NCBI GenBank assembly: GCA_964444685.1
Contig: CAYUIG010000001.1
Span: 62,001-126,000, forward strand
DNA length: 64,000 nucleotides
Reading direction: 5' to 3'
Source of the DNA: CAYUIG01 sp964444685
GTDB lineage: Bacteria; Gemmatimonadota; Gemmatimonadetes; Longimicrobiales; RSA9
Below are positions 19,575-29,145 of this stretch, one piece after another. Position numbers and translations under genes: made by a program. The notes beneath the pieces are model-generated. The model was not told the DNA's origin. It did not search any database and saw nothing but the letters and a program-made list of their open reading frames with translations. Numbering within the stretch: the stretch's first letter is position 1; every line of letters begins with the position of its first letter.

Positions 19575-19664
19575 CCACCGGCGGGATAGAACAAAAGGCT
19601 TGCGGTCGCGGGTTTCCCGGGCCAATACTGCTGCCTCTCCCCTCGACAGAACGTCGGAGCTCCG

Positions 19665-20108
19665 ATGAAGGAAGCGACCGCCCCCGGCCAGAGGCCTGTC
19701 CGGGTCGTGGCCCGCGAACGCATCCGCTCACGCCCGGTCCAGAAGGATCGGACGCGCGCCATGCTGGCGCTGATGCTCGTCGCGGTGATTGCGGCCACGG
19801 CCGTGTACTTCGTGCGCGAATCCCGCCGGCCCGCCGCCGTCGATACGGCGACGGAGCAGGAGGGGCTGCGCGTGCTCATGTACATGACGGTCAGGGGCAT
19901 CGAAGGGCACCGCAACCGCACCGGTTTACTGCCGCGGACCCTGGAAGCGGTCGGCCTCGATGACCCCACGCTCACGTACGAGCTGCAGGACGGCGGCTAC
20001 GTGCTGACGGGGCAGGCCTCGGACTCGGAGACGCGTGTGACGTACCGGTCGGGCGAGGACCTGGGTCTGTTCGAGGGCGCGTTCCACCGCATGCGCGAGG
20101 CCTCATGA
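19665..20108 (+). CDS. Single-pass membrane protein next to a pseudopilin
   Basis: 147 residues. The N-terminus is Arg-rich and cytoplasmic (RPVRVVARERIRSRPVQKDR). One membrane helix follows (AMLALMLVAVIAATAVYFV), then an extracytoplasmic domain of about 95 residues ending LGLFEGAFHRMREAS. The start of the following prepilin gene overlaps its stop (ATGA). I do not recognise a family. Position and topology suggest a minor component of the same pilin-like structure. Confidence 0.6.
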   Translation: MKEATAPGQRPVRVVARERIRSRPVQKDRTRAMLALMLVAVIAATAVYFVRESRRPAAVDTATEQEGLRVLMYMTVRGIEGHRNRTGLLPRTLEAVGLDDPTLTYELQDGGYVLTGQASDSETRVTYRSGEDLGLFEGAFHRMREAS

Positions 20109-20581
20109 GAAGGGCACAGGTTCATGGGAGGCGGCCGGGGTTCACGCTCGTCGAAGTGCTGACGGTGATCGTGCTTCTCGGTGCGCTGGTTGTCATCGCA
20201 GTCCCGCACTACACGGATGCGACGCGAGCGGCCGATGCGGCCGCGGTGGTTTCGGATTTCCACACGGTACACGTCGCGGGGATGATGCATCTCGCGGACA
20301 GGGAGACGTTTCCCCCGACCGCGCCCGAGGGAGAGGTGCCGCCCGAGCTGGTCAGCTATCTGCCCGACGGGTTCTCGTTCACGTACAAGGGCGGAGTCGT
20401 GACCTATCGCTGGCGCCTCTGGGGCAGCTCGGACGGGACGATGAGCAACGTGGAGCACGCGATGGTGGCGGGCCTGGAGGTCCACAGCGAGGACGAGAAG
20501 CTGATGGCCGCCATCCAGCACGGCTTCCGCGGCGCGCAGACGATCCAGGACAAGAAGAAGACGACGTTCGTCATCCACTGA
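20105..20581 (+). CDS. Type II/IV prepilin-like protein (pseudopilin)
   Basis: 158 residues. The class III signal GRRPGFTLVEVLTVIVLLG gives cleavage after Gly and a methylated Phe, with Glu at +5, as in type IV pilins and type II secretion pseudopilins. The hydrophobic helix is followed by a small globular domain of about 120 residues. No secretion ATPase, prepilin peptidase or secretin gene is in the window, so it must use machinery encoded elsewhere. It is coupled to the gene before it by an ATGA overlap. Confidence 0.85.
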   Translation: MRRAQVHGRRPGFTLVEVLTVIVLLGALVVIAVPHYTDATRAADAAAVVSDFHTVHVAGMMHLADRETFPPTAPEGEVPPELVSYLPDGFSFTYKGGVVTYRWRLWGSSDGTMSNVEHAMVAGLEVHSEDEKLMAAIQHGFRGAQTIQDKKKTTFVIH

Positions 20582-20665
20582 CGCATCCCGCCGTTTGACG
20601 TGCGCGGTCGGGACCCGCGATGTTGTGCGGGTCCCGTAGCTTCGACCGCACGCACGAGATCAGCC

Positions 20666-21765
20666 ATGAAGAACCCCACCGATCCGTCTTCGGGCGGCCG
20701 CTCTATCGATCGCCGCGAAGCCATCCGCCGCGGCGCAGCCGCAGGTCTCGGACTCGGACTCGCCGGCGTCGTCGACAGGGCGCCGGTCGTGGCGCTGTCC
20801 GGGTCGCCCAGTCTCCCCTTCGCAGCGCCGCCGATCGAGACTGTGCGCATCGGCTTCGTCGGCATCGGCGGCATGGGCAGCGCACATGTGCAGAATCTGC
20901 TGAAGATCGAGGGCTGCGAGATCCGCGCGCTCTGCGACATCGTGCCGGAGAAGGTCGAGCGCGCGTCGCAGTGGGTCGTCGAGGCCGGCTTTCCGAAGCC
21001 GGCCGCGTACACACGCGGAGAGACCGACTTCGTGCGCATGTGCGAGGAGCAGGAGCTCGACCTCGTCTACAACGCCACGCCGTGGGAGTGGCACGTGCCG
21101 ATCTGCGTCGCCGCGATGGAGAACGGCAAGCACGCGGCGACGGAAGTGCCTGCCGCATACACGCTCGAGGACTGCTGGAAGCTCGTCGAGACGGCCGAGA
21201 AGTACGAGAAGCACTGCGTCATGATGGAGAACTGCAACTACGACCGTCCCGAGATGATGGTCTTCCACATGGTGCGGCGCGGGCTGTTCGGCGAGATCCT
21301 GCACGCNNNNNNNNNNNNNNNNNNNNNNNNNNNNNNNNNNNNNNNNNNNNNNNNNNNNNNNNNNNNNNNNNNNNNNNNNNNNNNNNNNNNNNNNNNNNNN
21401 NNNNNNACGAAGGGACTGTTCCAGGGCTACCCGAACCGGGTGTACGTGGAAGGCACGAGCCAGCCGCATCGCTGGGACACATGGGACGTGTGGCGCCAGC
21501 AGTACGATCATCCGCTCTGGGTGCAGATCGAGGAGCGCGCGGCCGGTGCGGGTCACGGCGGCATGGACTACATCGAGGATTACCGCCTCATCAAGTGCCT
21601 GCGTGAAGGCCTGCCGACCGACATGAACGTGTACGATGCGGCCGCGCTTTCCGCGGTCACGCCGCTGTCGGAATGGTCGGTGGCGAATCGGAGTCAGCCC
21701 ATCGACTTCCCCGACTTCACGCGCGGCGCGTGGCAGTCGGCGCCGCCACTCGGCATCGTCACCGC

Positions 21766-21769
<4 letters not shown>
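20666..21769 (+). CDS. GH109-type Gfo/Idh/MocA protein (alpha-N-acetylgalactosaminidase-like), interrupted by an assembly gap
   Basis: Twin-arginine-like start (SIDRREAIRRGAAAG), then an NAD-binding Rossmann fold (GFVGIGGMGSAHV). Family blocks of NAD-dependent GH109 glycosidases follow: MENCNYDRPEMMVFHMVRRG, LFGEILH, HGGMDYIEDYRLIKCLREG, DMNVYDAAALSAVTPLSEWS and DFPDFTRG. These enzymes remove alpha-linked GalNAc by an oxidation-elimination mechanism. A run of exactly 100 N sits at 21307-21406. The central GH109 region that normally lies there is missing, and the assembled length (367 codons) is shorter than the usual roughly 440-460. The true gap is therefore probably a few hundred bases. Both sides are in the same frame here, which may be luck. 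Its stop overlaps the galK start. Confidence 0.85.
21307..21406. other. Assembly gap (100 N)
   Basis: Exactly 100 unresolved bases inside the GH109 gene. A round number like this is the usual placeholder for a gap of unknown length, so coordinates to its right are not true genomic distances. Confidence 0.98.
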
Positions 21770-22929
<1,160 letters not shown>

Positions 22930-23004
22930 TTGTCGTCCCAACGGGCCATTCCTTCGCCCCGATCCGTTCGCAATCCTGTGGCTGCACAATCAAACTGTGA
23001 GGGG

Positions 23005-23042
23005 TTGACATGCTGAGCACATGGCCACATGTTCATAGCATG
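23005..23042 (+). promoter_or_regulatory. Promoter with overlapping dyad operator for vapBC
   Basis: TTGACA at 23005-23010 is a consensus -35 element, with a weak CATGTT at 17 bases spacing. An imperfect palindrome spans 23010-23041 (ATGCT...ACATG-GCCA-CATGT...AGCAT) and covers the promoter and start region. FitA/VapB antitoxins repress their own genes at such sites, so this is the probable autoregulatory operator. Confidence 0.5.
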
Positions 23043-23267
23043 GGAATGATCCAGGTGAGGAACGTGCCGGACTCGCTTCATCGCGAGCTGAAGGCGCGCG
23101 CCGCGCGCGCGGGCAAGACGCTGTCGGATTACCTGCTGGACGTGATCCGGCAGGCGATCGAGCGGCCGGAGCCGGAGGAGCTGCTGCTGCGGCTGCGGGA
23201 GCGGAGGCCCGTGTATCCGTCGGTGTCGCCGGCGGAGGCGGTGCGATCGGAGCGGGACGCCCGGTGA
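23040..23267 (+). CDS. vapB: FitA/VapB-type ribbon-helix-helix antitoxin
   Basis: 75 residues from ATG 23040; ATG 23046 (MIQVRNVPDSLH) is also plausible, and an upstream ATG at 23010 lies inside the operator. The N-terminus, IQVRNVPDSLHRELKARAAR, is the ribbon-helix-helix fold of FitA-like antitoxins. The C-terminal tail (RERRPVYPSVSPAEAVRSER) should wrap the toxin and block its active site. Its stop overlaps the toxin GTG start. Confidence 0.9.
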   Translation: MGMIQVRNVPDSLHRELKARAARAGKTLSDYLLDVIRQAIERPEPEELLLRLRERRPVYPSVSPAEAVRSERDAR

Positions 23268-23665
23268 TCGTGGTGGATGCGTCGGCGGTGGTGGAGGTGC
23301 TCCTCCGCACCGACGCAGCCGCCGCGATCGAGGCGCGGCTCTTCAGCGGTGAGACGCTGCATGCGCCACACCTGCTCGACCTGGAGGTCGCGCAGGTGCT
23401 GCGGCGCTACGCGGGGTCCGGCGAGCTGAGTGCGCAGCGGGCGGCCGAGGCATTGGAGGACTTCCAGGCGTTCCGCATCGAGCGCTATCCGCATTACCTC
23501 TTCCTGTCGCGCGTGTGGTCGCTGCGCGCGAACACCACGGCGTACGACGCGTGCTACCTCGCGCTCGCGGAGGTGCTGGGCGCGCCGTTGCTGACGCGCG
23601 ACCGCCGGCTCGCTTCCGTGCCGGGGCATGACGCGCGCGTCGAAGTCATCGTACCTAACCTCTGA
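23264..23665 (+). CDS. vapC: VapC-type PIN-domain ribonuclease toxin
   Basis: 133 residues from the GTG at 23264, overlapping the antitoxin stop. The acidic PIN residues are present: D5 (VVDASAVVE), E41 (LLDLEVAQVLRR), D95 (AYDACYLALAE) and D113 (LLTRDRRLA). The toxin should cleave tRNA or rRNA when the antitoxin is lost. The C-terminal VPNL runs 11 bases into the convergent symporter gene. The pair sits inside a carbohydrate region and may stabilise it. Confidence 0.93.
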   Translation: MIVVDASAVVEVLLRTDAAAAIEARLFSGETLHAPHLLDLEVAQVLRRYAGSGELSAQRAAEALEDFQAFRIERYPHYLFLSRVWSLRANTTAYDACYLALAEVLGAPLLTRDRRLASVPGHDARVEVIVPNL

Positions 23666-25439
23666 GCCCCACCTTCGGCAGCACGCGGAACACCCCGATT
23701 GCGGCGCCGGCCGCGACCACGAGGCAGAGCAGGCCCAGCCCGAAGCGTCCGTAGAGCAGGTAGCCCGTCCCAAAGAGGGCGCCGTACACGGCGGTGCAGC
23801 CGAAGAACCAGCCGGCCGTCGCGGCAGCGGCGCTGCCGCCCGACGTCTCCACGTAATCGTCCGAGCCCATCGACGTGATCACGGGTTTCCAGCCGTGCGG
23901 GAACGGGCGGATGCGGCGATAGAAGGACTCGAGCGTTGCGCGGTCGGTGGGCCGGGTCGCAAGGGTGACGAGGAGCCAGCCGATGGTGGTGATGGCTACG
24001 CCGATGACGAGCGTGATGGAGCCGTCGAGTGCAGGGAGCCCGATCTGCCGATGGATGAGCGTGAACCACACCGCCACCAGGAACGAGACGATCATTGCAG
24101 CGAGTTCGCTGTAGCCGTTGATGCGCCACCAGAACCAGCGGAGGATGAAGACGAGGCCGGTGCCCGCGCCGATCTGTAGCAGGATCTGGAAGGCCTGCAT
24201 CGCGTTCTCGAGCCAGATCGAGACGATCGAGGCGAGGATGATCAGTCCGATCGTCGACAGCCGGCCGACGGTGACGTAGTGCTTCTCGTCGCGGTCGGGC
24301 GCCATGAATCGGCGGTAGACGTCGTCGACGATGTAGGATGCGCCCCAGTTGAGGTGCGTGCTGATTGTGCTCATGTACGCGGCCGCGAGCGACGCCACGA
24401 CGAGTCCGAGTATTCCGGCGGGCAGGAACACGAGCATCGCGGGATAGGCGAGGTCGTGACGGACGATGGACGGGTCGAGGTGCGGGAACGCGGCCTGGAT
24501 CGAGTCGAGCGTCGGGTAGACGATGAGCGATGCGAGTGCGACGAGGATCCATGGCCAGGGCCGGAGCGAATAGTGCGCGATGTTGAACCAGAGCGTTGCC
24601 AGCAGCGAGTCCTTCTCGCTGCGTGCCGCGAGCATGCGCTGCGCAGCGTAGCCGCCGCCGCCGGGTTCGGAGCCCGGATACCATGTGGCCCACCACTGCA
24701 CGGCGATCGGTATGATGAAGACCGTGAGTGCGACCTCCCAGCGTGAGAAGTCGGGCAGGAAGGACAGGTGCTCCTGCACGGCCGGGTCGGAAACGAGCCC
24801 GCCGAGCCCGCCGACTTCGGGTACGCGCAGCGCATAGACGGCCGCGAGGATGGAGCCGATCATGGCGACGACGAAGAGGAGCAGGTCGGTCGCGAGCACG
24901 CCCCAGAGTCCGGACGTTGCGGAATAGAGCACGGTGAACGTGCCCGCGACGAGGATCACAGTGTAGGCGTCGACCCCGAGCAGTACGCCGCCGATCTTGA
25001 TCGCGGCCAGGTTGACCGTGGCCATGATCATGACGTTGAAGAACACGCCGAGATAGATGGCGCGGAATCCGCGCAGGAACGCCGCGATCCTGCCCGAATA
25101 GCGCAGCTCGTAGAAGCCGATGTCCGTGAGCACACCGGAGCGGCGCCATAGCTTCGCGTAGAAGAACACGGTGAGCATGCCGGTGAGCAGGAACGCCCAC
25201 CACAGCCAGTTCTGCGCGACGCCGCCAGTCCTCACCAGGTCGGTGACGAGGTTCGGTGTGTCGGTGGAGAACGTGGTCGCGACCATGGACGTGCCGATGA
25301 GCCACCAGGGCATCGCACGGCCGGCGAGGAAGTACTCCTCGGTGCCGGTGCCGGCGCGGCGGGTGAAGTAGAGGCCGACGACGAGCGTGATCGCGAAGTA
25401 GAGTCCGACCACGATCCAGTCGAGTCCGGTCAGCTGCAT
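23655..25439 (-). CDS. Sodium:solute symporter (SSF family)
   Basis: 594 residues with about 13 membrane helices. The N-terminus LTGLDWIVVGLYFAITLVVG and the following TRRAGTGTEEYFLAGRAMPW are characteristic of SSF symporters. Further on come NWLWWAFLLTGMLTVFFYA and AAYMSTISTHLNWGASYIVD, the Na+-site helix region. Long SSF members near sugar genes usually import sugars or sugar acids, and this one follows a sugar-phosphate nucleotidyltransferase gene by two bases. The substrate is therefore probably a sugar, which is inference. The end overlaps vapC by 11 bases. Confidence 0.92.
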   Translation of the reverse strand: MQLTGLDWIVVGLYFAITLVVGLYFTRRAGTGTEEYFLAGRAMPWWLIGTSMVATTFSTDTPNLVTDLVRTGGVAQNWLWWAFLLTGMLTVFFYAKLWRRSGVLTDIGFYELRYSGRIAAFLRGFRAIYLGVFFNVMIMATVNLAAIKIGGVLLGVDAYTVILVAGTFTVLYSATSGLWGVLATDLLLFVVAMIGSILAAVYALRVPEVGGLGGLVSDPAVQEHLSFLPDFSRWEVALTVFIIPIAVQWWATWYPGSEPGGGGYAAQRMLAARSEKDSLLATLWFNIAHYSLRPWPWILVALASLIVYPTLDSIQAAFPHLDPSIVRHDLAYPAMLVFLPAGILGLVVASLAAAYMSTISTHLNWGASYIVDDVYRRFMAPDRDEKHYVTVGRLSTIGLIILASIVSIWLENAMQAFQILLQIGAGTGLVFILRWFWWRINGYSELAAMIVSFLVAVWFTLIHRQIGLPALDGSITLVIGVAITTIGWLLVTLATRPTDRATLESFYRRIRPFPHGWKPVITSMGSDDYVETSGGSAAAATAGWFFGCTAVYGALFGTGYLLYGRFGLGLLCLVVAAGAAIGVFRVLPKVGLRG

Positions 25440-25441
25440 CG

Positions 25442-26254
25442 CTAGTCTCCGTGGCGTGAAGCGACGAACGCCCGCACGGCGGGCAGATCGTCGGGGTGCG
25501 TGATGCCGGCCCAGCCGCCGGCCGCGTGCAGTACACGAACGCGTGCGCGGCCGGCCGCGACCATGGCGCCCACCGCGTCGCTCAGAAGAAACTCACCGGT
25601 CGCGCCGCTGCTGCGGAAGTCGTCGAACGCCTCCTGGAGCAGCGCGAACGCGCGCGTGTCGAACCCCCAGAGGTTCATGCTCACGGGCGCATCGGCAGGC
25701 AGGCGAACGGCGTTCCCGAGACCATCGCGGCCGGCCACCGCGTCGCCCTCCATGCGCAGGTCGTAGTGCTCGCGCAACCCACGCAGCATGCCGGCATCAT
25801 CGATCTCGCAGACCGCTCGCGACACGCCGCCGGCGCCGGAGAGCGTCGCGGAAACCGGATACCCGACGATCGCCCAATCGCGTTCTACGGCCGCGAGGCG
25901 ACGGAATGCGTCGGGGCCGTACAGGTCATCCGCATTGGCCACGGCGAACCGGCCGTCCACCGCAATACGCGCGCACAGCACGGCCTCGCCTGTTCCCCAT
26001 GGCGCAGTCCGATCGTCGGGGATTTCCTGATAGACGTAGACCGGATCGACGGCGGATCTTTCGAAGTGCGCGCGGAACGCGGACTCGAGCTCTGCGCGGA
26101 TGATCAGGACGACGCGGCCGAAGCCGGCCGCGCGCGCATCCGCGATGTTCAGGTCCATGATGGCCTCGTCGTGCGGGCTGACGGGCTCGAGCTGCTTGAG
26201 CCGCCCGAAGCGCGTGCCCATTCCCGCGGCGAGGATGACGAGCGCGGGTTTCAA
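25442..26254 (-). CDS. Sugar-phosphate nucleotidyltransferase
   Basis: 270 residues from the TTG at 26254. The longer upstream reading has no signal and runs into the divergent regulator, while LKPALVILAAGMGTRFG is the true N-terminus of the family. The nucleotide loop LAAGMGTRFGRLKQ, the VANADDLYGPDAF block with metal-binding Asp residues, and the STGEFLLSDAVG-like stretch (SSGATGEFLLSDAVGAM) identify an NTP transferase that makes NDP-sugars. It is the first gene of a two-gene unit with the SSF symporter. With the galactokinase nearby it would complete uptake, C1 phosphorylation and activation of a sugar. Confidence 0.82.
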   Translation of the reverse strand: MKPALVILAAGMGTRFGRLKQLEPVSPHDEAIMDLNIADARAAGFGRVVLIIRAELESAFRAHFERSAVDPVYVYQEIPDDRTAPWGTGEAVLCARIAVDGRFAVANADDLYGPDAFRRLAAVERDWAIVGYPVSATLSGAGGVSRAVCEIDDAGMLRGLREHYDLRMEGDAVAGRDGLGNAVRLPADAPVSMNLWGFDTRAFALLQEAFDDFRSSGATGEFLLSDAVGAMVAAGRARVRVLHAAGGWAGITHPDDLPAVRAFVASRHGD

Positions 26255-26374
26255 GGATCCGGAGTCGGAGGCGTGCGCATGAGCCGCAAGATGTGGCTCG
26301 CGGCTGCGTTTGCGGAAGGGCGCTCTGCGCCCTAGCGTTCGACGTCGTACCGATGCAACTCGATCCTGGAAGCG

Positions 26375-27034
26375 ATGGCCACACCCGCTGCGGAAGACTA
26401 CCTGAAGGCGATCTACCACCTGTCCAATGAAGGGCAGGCGGTGAGCACGTCCGCGCTGGCGGAGCGATTGGGCATCGCTGCGGGCTCGGTCACGGGGATG
26501 CTGAAGCGGCTGGCGGAGCAGGGGCTGGTCGAGCATGTGCCCTACTACGGTGCGCGGCTGAGCGAGCGCGGCCGCCGCGAGGCGGTGCGTACGATACGGC
26601 GGCACCGCGTGATCGAGCTGTTCCTCGTCGAAGTGCTCGGCTACACGTGGGACCGCGTGCACGCGGAGGCGGAGCGGCTGGAGCACGCGGCGTCGGAGGA
26701 GCTGATCGATCGCATGGCGCAGGTGCTCGGGCGGCCGGTGGAGGATCCGCATGGCGCGCCGATTCCCACGGCCGAGGGCGAGATTCGTGAAGGCCGGTTG
26801 CCGACGCTGCTCGAGCTGGCGCCGGGCCGGCGCGCCATCCTGCGACGGTTCGCCGATGAGGACTCGGCGGTCCTGCGGCTGCTGGGCGGGCTGGAGCTGG
26901 TGCCGGGGATCGAGATCGAACTCGTCGCCATCACGAACCCGGACGGGCCGGTGACGCTGCGTGCGGGTGGTGTGGAGCGCGTGCTCGCGCGCGACCTGGC
27001 GCGCAACATCCGCGTCGAACCCGTCGGCGACTGA
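26375..27034 (+). CDS. DtxR/MntR-family metal-dependent transcriptional regulator
   Basis: 219 residues. The winged helix starts AEDYLKAIYHLSNEGQAVST and LAERLGIAAGSVTGMLKRLA. The dimerisation/metal domain has HRVIELFLVEVLGYTWDRVHAEAERLEH with the expected Glu/His ligands, and EDPHGAPIP. The last 75 residues form the FeoA/SH3-like third domain. It should repress transport genes when bound to Mn2+ or Fe2+. No metal transporter is adjacent. It is co-transcribed with the acyl-CoA synthetase, two bases downstream, and is divergent from the nucleotidyltransferase. Confidence 0.92.
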   Translation: MATPAAEDYLKAIYHLSNEGQAVSTSALAERLGIAAGSVTGMLKRLAEQGLVEHVPYYGARLSERGRREAVRTIRRHRVIELFLVEVLGYTWDRVHAEAERLEHAASEELIDRMAQVLGRPVEDPHGAPIPTAEGEIREGRLPTLLELAPGRRAILRRFADEDSAVLRLLGGLELVPGIEIELVAITNPDGPVTLRAGGVERVLARDLARNIRVEPVGD

Positions 27035-27036
27035 GC

Positions 27037-29145
27037 GTGCGCGAACGCAGCCTCGATCCGCTCTTCCGGCCCGACTCGGTCGCGGTCATCGGCGCGAGCC
27101 GCACGGCGGGCACGATCGGCTACGAGATCGTCCACAACCTCGTCGTGCGCGGCTTCCGCGGCGCCGTCTATCCCGTCAATCCGAAAGCCACGGCCGTCCA
27201 CTCCATCCCGTGCTACGCATCGATCGATGATGTCCCCGGCACGGTAGACCTTGCCGTCATCGCACTGCCGAAGGAACTCGTGGAGCAGGCCGTCGATGCG
27301 TGCGCGCGCAAAGGTGTGCGCGCGGTCATCGTGATCTCTGCCGGCTTCCGTGAGATCGGTGGCGCGGGCATCGAACGCGAGCTGCGCCTCCGCGACATCG
27401 CACGCGCGGCGGGCATGCGACTCGTAGGGCCGAACTGCCTCGGCGTGCTCAACACCGAGAGCGACGTCGTGATGAACGCGACGTTCGCGCCCGTCATGCC
27501 GCCGCCGGGTCCGGTCAGCTTCATGAGCCAGTCGGGCGCGATGGGTGTGACGATCCTTGATTATGCGGCGGAGTACGGCATCGGGATCCATCACTTCGTG
27601 TCGGTCGGCAACAAGGCGGATGTGAGCGGCAACGACCTGCTGGAGCACTGGGAACACGAAGATGCGACGCGCGTGATCCTCATGTACCTCGAGAACTTCG
27701 GCAATCCGCGCAAGTTCACGCGCATCGCGCGCCGCATCACGAAGGAGAAGCCGATCCTCGCTGTGAAGGCCGGCCGCACCGCGACGGGTGCGCGCGCGGC
27801 GTCGTCGCACACGGGCGCGCTCGCGGGACTCGACAGTGCGACGGATGCACTGCTCGCGCAGTGCGGCGTGATCCGCGTCGACACGGTCGAGGAGCTCTTC
27901 GACCTGGCCATGGCGTTCAGCCATCTGCCGGTGCCGCAGGGCGACTCCGTGGCGATCGTCACGAACGCGGGCGGCCCCGGCATCATCATCGCGGACGCCT
28001 GCGAAGCGGCCGGATTGCGTGTGATCGAGCTGAGCGAGTCGACGCAGGCGGAGCTGCGGCGCGGACTGCCCGAGGAAGCGAGCGTGCGCAACCCGGTGGA
28101 CATGATCGCGACCGCCACGCCCGCGAGTTATCGCACCGCGCTCGAAGCGGTGCTCGCGGATGAAGGCGTGGATGCCGCGATCGCCGCGTTCGTGCCGCCC
28201 CTCGGCATCCGCCAGCGCGACGTCGCCGCCGCGATCGTCGAGGCGCGCCGCTGCAATCCGGAGAAGCCGATCCTCGCCGTGCTCATGGGACGGGAGGGAC
28301 TGCCGCAGGGACGTGCGGAGCTCGCCGAGGCGGGTGTGCCCGCCTACATCTTCCCCGAGTCCGCTTCACGTGCGCTCGCCGCCATGAACCGCTGGCGACA
28401 CTGGCGCCTCCGGCCGCCCGGCAGCGAGGCTGCCTTCGCGGTGAATCGCGACGCCGCGCGCGCGGTGATCCATGGCGTGAAGGCCGAGGGACGCGAGCAC
28501 CTCGCACAGCACGAGGTGTCGGACGTACTCGAGGCATATGGCATCCGGACGGTGCGTGCTGTCGATGCGGCAACGCCGGATGAAGCAGCGCGTGTCGCCA
28601 GCGAGATCGGGTTTCCGGTCGTGATGAAGGTCCTTTCACCCGACATCGTGCACAAGACCGATGTCGGCGGTGTGCTGCTCGACGTCCGCGATGAGCACGA
28701 AGTGCGGCGCGGCTTCGAGTCGATCGCACGACGCGTGCGCGAGGCGCATCCCGACGCGCACATCGACGGCGTGCGCATCCAGCCGTACGTGCGCGGTGGC
28801 CGGGAGACGATCATCGGCATGAGCACGGACCCGTCGTTCGGTCCCGTGATCATGTTCGGCCTGGGCGGGATCTGGGTGGAGGCGCTCGGCGATGTCGTTT
28901 TCCGCGTGCATCCGGTGAGCGACATCGATGCGCGCGAGATGGTGGCTGGCATCCGCGGCGCGAAGCTGCTGGCGGGGCTGCGGGGCGAGGCGCCGGCGGA
29001 CCGCGAGCTGCTGGTGGAGACGATTCAGCGCATCTCCCAGCTCATCGGTGATCTGCCCGAGATCGTCGAGCTGGACGTCAATCCTTTCCTCGTGTTCGAG
29101 TCCGGCGGCCTCGCCGTCGACGCACGCATCCGGATCAATCCCTGA
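27037..29145 (+). CDS. ADP-forming acetate/acyl-CoA synthetase, alpha-beta fusion
   Basis: 702 residues from the GTG at 27037. The CoA-binding domain (FRPDSVAVIGASRTAGTIGY) leads into two succinyl-CoA-synthetase-like domains. The phospho-His lies in ASSHTGALAGLD near residue 257. A C-terminal ATP-grasp domain (EIGFPVVMKVLSPDIVHKTD, VGGVLLDV, ELDVNPFLVF) completes the single-chain ACD type. The enzyme interconverts acyl-CoA + ADP + phosphate with acid + CoA + ATP, giving ATP from acetyl-CoA. No GNAT domain is fused, so it is not a Pat-type acetyltransferase. The end overlaps hemH by 11 bases. Confidence 0.92.
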   Translation: MRERSLDPLFRPDSVAVIGASRTAGTIGYEIVHNLVVRGFRGAVYPVNPKATAVHSIPCYASIDDVPGTVDLAVIALPKELVEQAVDACARKGVRAVIVISAGFREIGGAGIERELRLRDIARAAGMRLVGPNCLGVLNTESDVVMNATFAPVMPPPGPVSFMSQSGAMGVTILDYAAEYGIGIHHFVSVGNKADVSGNDLLEHWEHEDATRVILMYLENFGNPRKFTRIARRITKEKPILAVKAGRTATGARAASSHTGALAGLDSATDALLAQCGVIRVDTVEELFDLAMAFSHLPVPQGDSVAIVTNAGGPGIIIADACEAAGLRVIELSESTQAELRRGLPEEASVRNPVDMIATATPASYRTALEAVLADEGVDAAIAAFVPPLGIRQRDVAAAIVEARRCNPEKPILAVLMGREGLPQGRAELAEAGVPAYIFPESASRALAAMNRWRHWRLRPPGSEAAFAVNRDAARAVIHGVKAEGREHLAQHEVSDVLEAYGIRTVRAVDAATPDEAARVASEIGFPVVMKVLSPDIVHKTDVGGVLLDVRDEHEVRRGFESIARRVREAHPDAHIDGVRIQPYVRGGRETIIGMSTDPSFGPVIMFGLGGIWVEALGDVVFRVHPVSDIDAREMVAGIRGAKLLAGLRGEAPADRELLVETIQRISQLIGDLPEIVELDVNPFLVFESGGLAVDARIRINP

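Noticed and set aside
26255..26752. Longer N-terminus of the nucleotidyltransferase
   Set aside because: It would overlap the divergent DtxR-type gene and adds no recognisable sequence before the nucleotide-binding loop.
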